DNA from: Desulfosporosinus nitroreducens | GTDB lineage: Bacteria > Bacillota > Desulfitobacteriia > Desulfitobacteriales > Desulfitobacteriaceae | Length of the DNA: 64,000 nt | NCBI RefSeq assembly: GCF_023897015.1 | Contig: NZ_JAMHFY010000003.1 | Span: 124,001-188,000 of the forward strand | Reading direction: 5' to 3' | In this document: piece after piece, positions 62,852 to 64,000 of the stretch | Layout of the letters: every line of letters starts with the position of its first letter | Numbering within the stretch: the first letter of the stretch is position 1 | Translations under genes and position numbers: made by a program | Notes under the pieces: generated by a model | The model's input: only the letters and a program-made list of their open reading frames with translations | Told to the model about the DNA's origin: nothing | Databases searched by the model: none

Positions 62852-63496
62852 ATGAAAGTAACTGATTTAACGCATATAATTTATTCGAGTATGCCTGTTT
62901 TCCCAGGAACTGAAGGACCACTCTTTCAGAAAGCAAACACGATAGAAAAGGATGGTTTTCAAGAGGTAAAAATCACAATGTACTCCCATACAGGTACACA
63001 TATAGACGCACCAGCACACATGCTCCAGAATGGATTGTATTTAGATGATTTCGAAATTGATAAGTTTATTGGGAAAGGTGTTATTCTTGACTTTTCAGAT
63101 TCCAAAGAATCATCAATAGAACTTGATAGTTTAAGATCCTATGAAGAAAAAATAAAGAATGCAGAATTTATTATATTAAAAACAGGATGGAGTAATTATT
63201 GGGGAGACGAAAAATACTATGCAGATTTTCCTGCTTTAAGTGAAGAAGCCGCCAAATGGTTAGCCCGATTTAAGTTAAAGGGAATTGGTATAGATGCAAT
63301 TTCAATTGATAATATGAATACAGAGACATTTCCAGTTCACAAAATATTCTTGGCGGAAAACATCCTAATTATTGAAAACCTTACGAACTTAGAATCAATT
63401 ATGGAAGAAGCCTTTATTTTAAGTATCATGCCGCTGAAAAACAAAGCTGCAGATGGTTCACCAGTTCGAGCATTTTGTATCGAAGACGAAGTTTAA
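62852..63496 (+). CDS. Cyclase family metalloprotein (kynurenine formamidase-like)
   Basis: 214 residues. The signature HTGTHIDAPAH near residue 48 binds the metal in this family, and FPGTEGP and the C-terminal GSPVRAFCI are also typical. Members hydrolyse N-formylkynurenine, isatin or other amides. With no kynurenine genes nearby, the substrate is unknown. AAGGAGGAAAAC precedes ATG. Confidence 0.83.
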   Translation: MKVTDLTHIIYSSMPVFPGTEGPLFQKANTIEKDGFQEVKITMYSHTGTHIDAPAHMLQNGLYLDDFEIDKFIGKGVILDFSDSKESSIELDSLRSYEEKIKNAEFIILKTGWSNYWGDEKYYADFPALSEEAAKWLARFKLKGIGIDAISIDNMNTETFPVHKIFLAENILIIENLTNLESIMEEAFILSIMPLKNKAADGSPVRAFCIEDEV

Positions 63497-63605
63497 GTTA
63501 TTAGGGATAACTCAAAATTAACATAATATAACTTAGATGTTCATAGGAGGATATAAACCTTTATTTTACAAGTGCATAGTAGAGATAAGTATTCACCTTC
63601 CTGGA

Positions 63606-63635
63606 GATTTTAAATTTAGATCTAAATTTAAAATC
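63606..63635. promoter_or_regulatory. Perfect 30-base palindrome before the vanX-like gene
   Basis: GATTTTAAATTTAGA is followed at once by its reverse complement, with no spacer. It lies 5 bases before the ribosome binding site of the next gene. It could be an operator for a dimeric repressor or, as RNA, a hairpin that controls access to the ribosome site. Confidence 0.55.
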
Positions 63636-63653
63636 AAAGGGGGGTGATCTTTT

Positions 63654-64000
63654 GTGTTTAACCGATTCTTAGCTTTCCCCATAACTTTAATTCTCGTTTT
63701 TGGGTTTTCTGCCCAAGTTCGAGCAGAAGATACAATTACGCTCAGCCAAACAGGTGATGTCAAACAAAAAACGGATTTTGTAGATATCCAGCAAATAATA
63801 CCTAATATAGAGTTAGATATAAAGTATGCGACCACTGACAATTTTACTCATTCGAAACTTTATGATAGTCCACAAGCGCTTCTCCGCCAAGGGACCGCCG
63901 AGAAACTTAAAAAGGTTGCCGACGAAGTAGGAGAAAAGGGATATCGATTAAAGATTTGGGATGCTTACAGGAGTCCTGATGCCCAGTTTGCGATGTGGAA
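63654..64000 (+). CDS. Secreted D-Ala-D-Ala dipeptidase, VanX-like (partial)
   Basis: The gene starts at GTG 63654 after AAAGGGGGGTGAT and runs off the window, so 115 residues are seen. A signal peptide (FLAFPITLILVFGFSAQVRA, cleavage near AEDT) is followed by the start of a VanX/DdpX-type domain: IELDIKYATTDNFT and LKIWDAYRSPDAQF, which match conserved family blocks. The metal ligands lie beyond the edge. Secreted members are usually cell-wall dipeptidases rather than vancomycin-resistance enzymes. Confidence 0.78.
   Translation, partial: MFNRFLAFPITLILVFGFSAQVRAEDTITLSQTGDVKQKTDFVDIQQIIPNIELDIKYATTDNFTHSKLYDSPQALLRQGTAEKLKKVADEVGEKGYRLKIWDAYRSPDAQFAMW

Noticed and set aside
1-64000. CRISPR array, tRNA, rRNA or prophage
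   Set aside because: No regularly spaced repeats, tRNA clover-leaf consensus, rRNA blocks or phage structural genes were noticed on either strand.

Overview
The window looks like the chromosome of an anaerobic, spore-forming, Gram-positive bacterium of the Desulfosporosinus/Desulfitobacterium type (Clostridia, Peptococcaceae sensu lato). The evidence is anaerobic 5,6-dimethylbenzimidazole (bza) genes, riboswitch and T-box leaders, AGGAGG-type ribosome binding sites with frequent TTG/GTG starts, a CotJC-like manganese catalase, a Spo0A-box-like site and a PAS sensor kinase. The genus is inferred from gene content only.

Layout. 1-330: 3' end of a zinc-ribbon gene. 409-9868: a promoter and cobalamin riboswitch drive bzaA-bzaB-purE'-purF'-bzaC-bzaD-bzaE, the anaerobic route from 5-aminoimidazole ribotide (AIR) to the lower ligand of vitamin B12. 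Two purine-pathway paralogues, PurE' and PurF', sit inside this operon and both have lost key active-site residues. 9900-11140: gene debris (acyltransferase and rhodanese fragments) and an IS200/IS605-like end remnant. 11820-20850: the housekeeping purine operon purEBCFMNHD, preceded by a tandem guanine and PRPP riboswitch pair. purK and purSQL are not in it.

21000-30700: two repeat and terminator structures, a very small zinc-ribbon gene, Mn catalase, a HesB-like protein, two overlapping WYL regulators, YhaM, NudC, an unknown gene, a DtxR/MntR-type regulator, and a convergent feoA-feoB operon in which FeoB is split into its G-protein and membrane parts. 30900-36360: ABC exporter, acyl-ACP thioesterase, flavin-binding protein and PAS histidine kinase. 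36430-39460 (minus): metQ-metI-metN methionine importer under a SAM-I riboswitch.

39480-49950: a histidine region, yerC-hisZ-pfkA-(HsdM N-terminal fragment)-hisGDCBHAF-hisIE. HisG is the short form that needs HisZ. 50100-55100: accessory stretch with a frameshifted bile-acid/sodium-symporter-like gene, a glycosyltransferase-like gene, several small unknown genes and a second, larger IS200/IS605-like remnant. 55170-64000: aminotransferase, CoA-type Nudix hydrolase, a T-box-controlled ABC importer (probably the tryptophan TrpXYZ type), YdcF/SanA-like protein, a PaaG-like crotonase, a cyclase-family metalloprotein, and the start of a secreted VanX-like dipeptidase cut by the window edge.

The main theme is nucleotide, cofactor and amino acid synthesis with RNA-level control. 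AIR is made by the pur operon and consumed by both PurE and the BzaA/BzaB pair; PRPP feeds pur and his alike. The observation most worth a second look is the pair of apparently catalytically altered PurE/PurF duplicates under B12 control at the AIR branch point.
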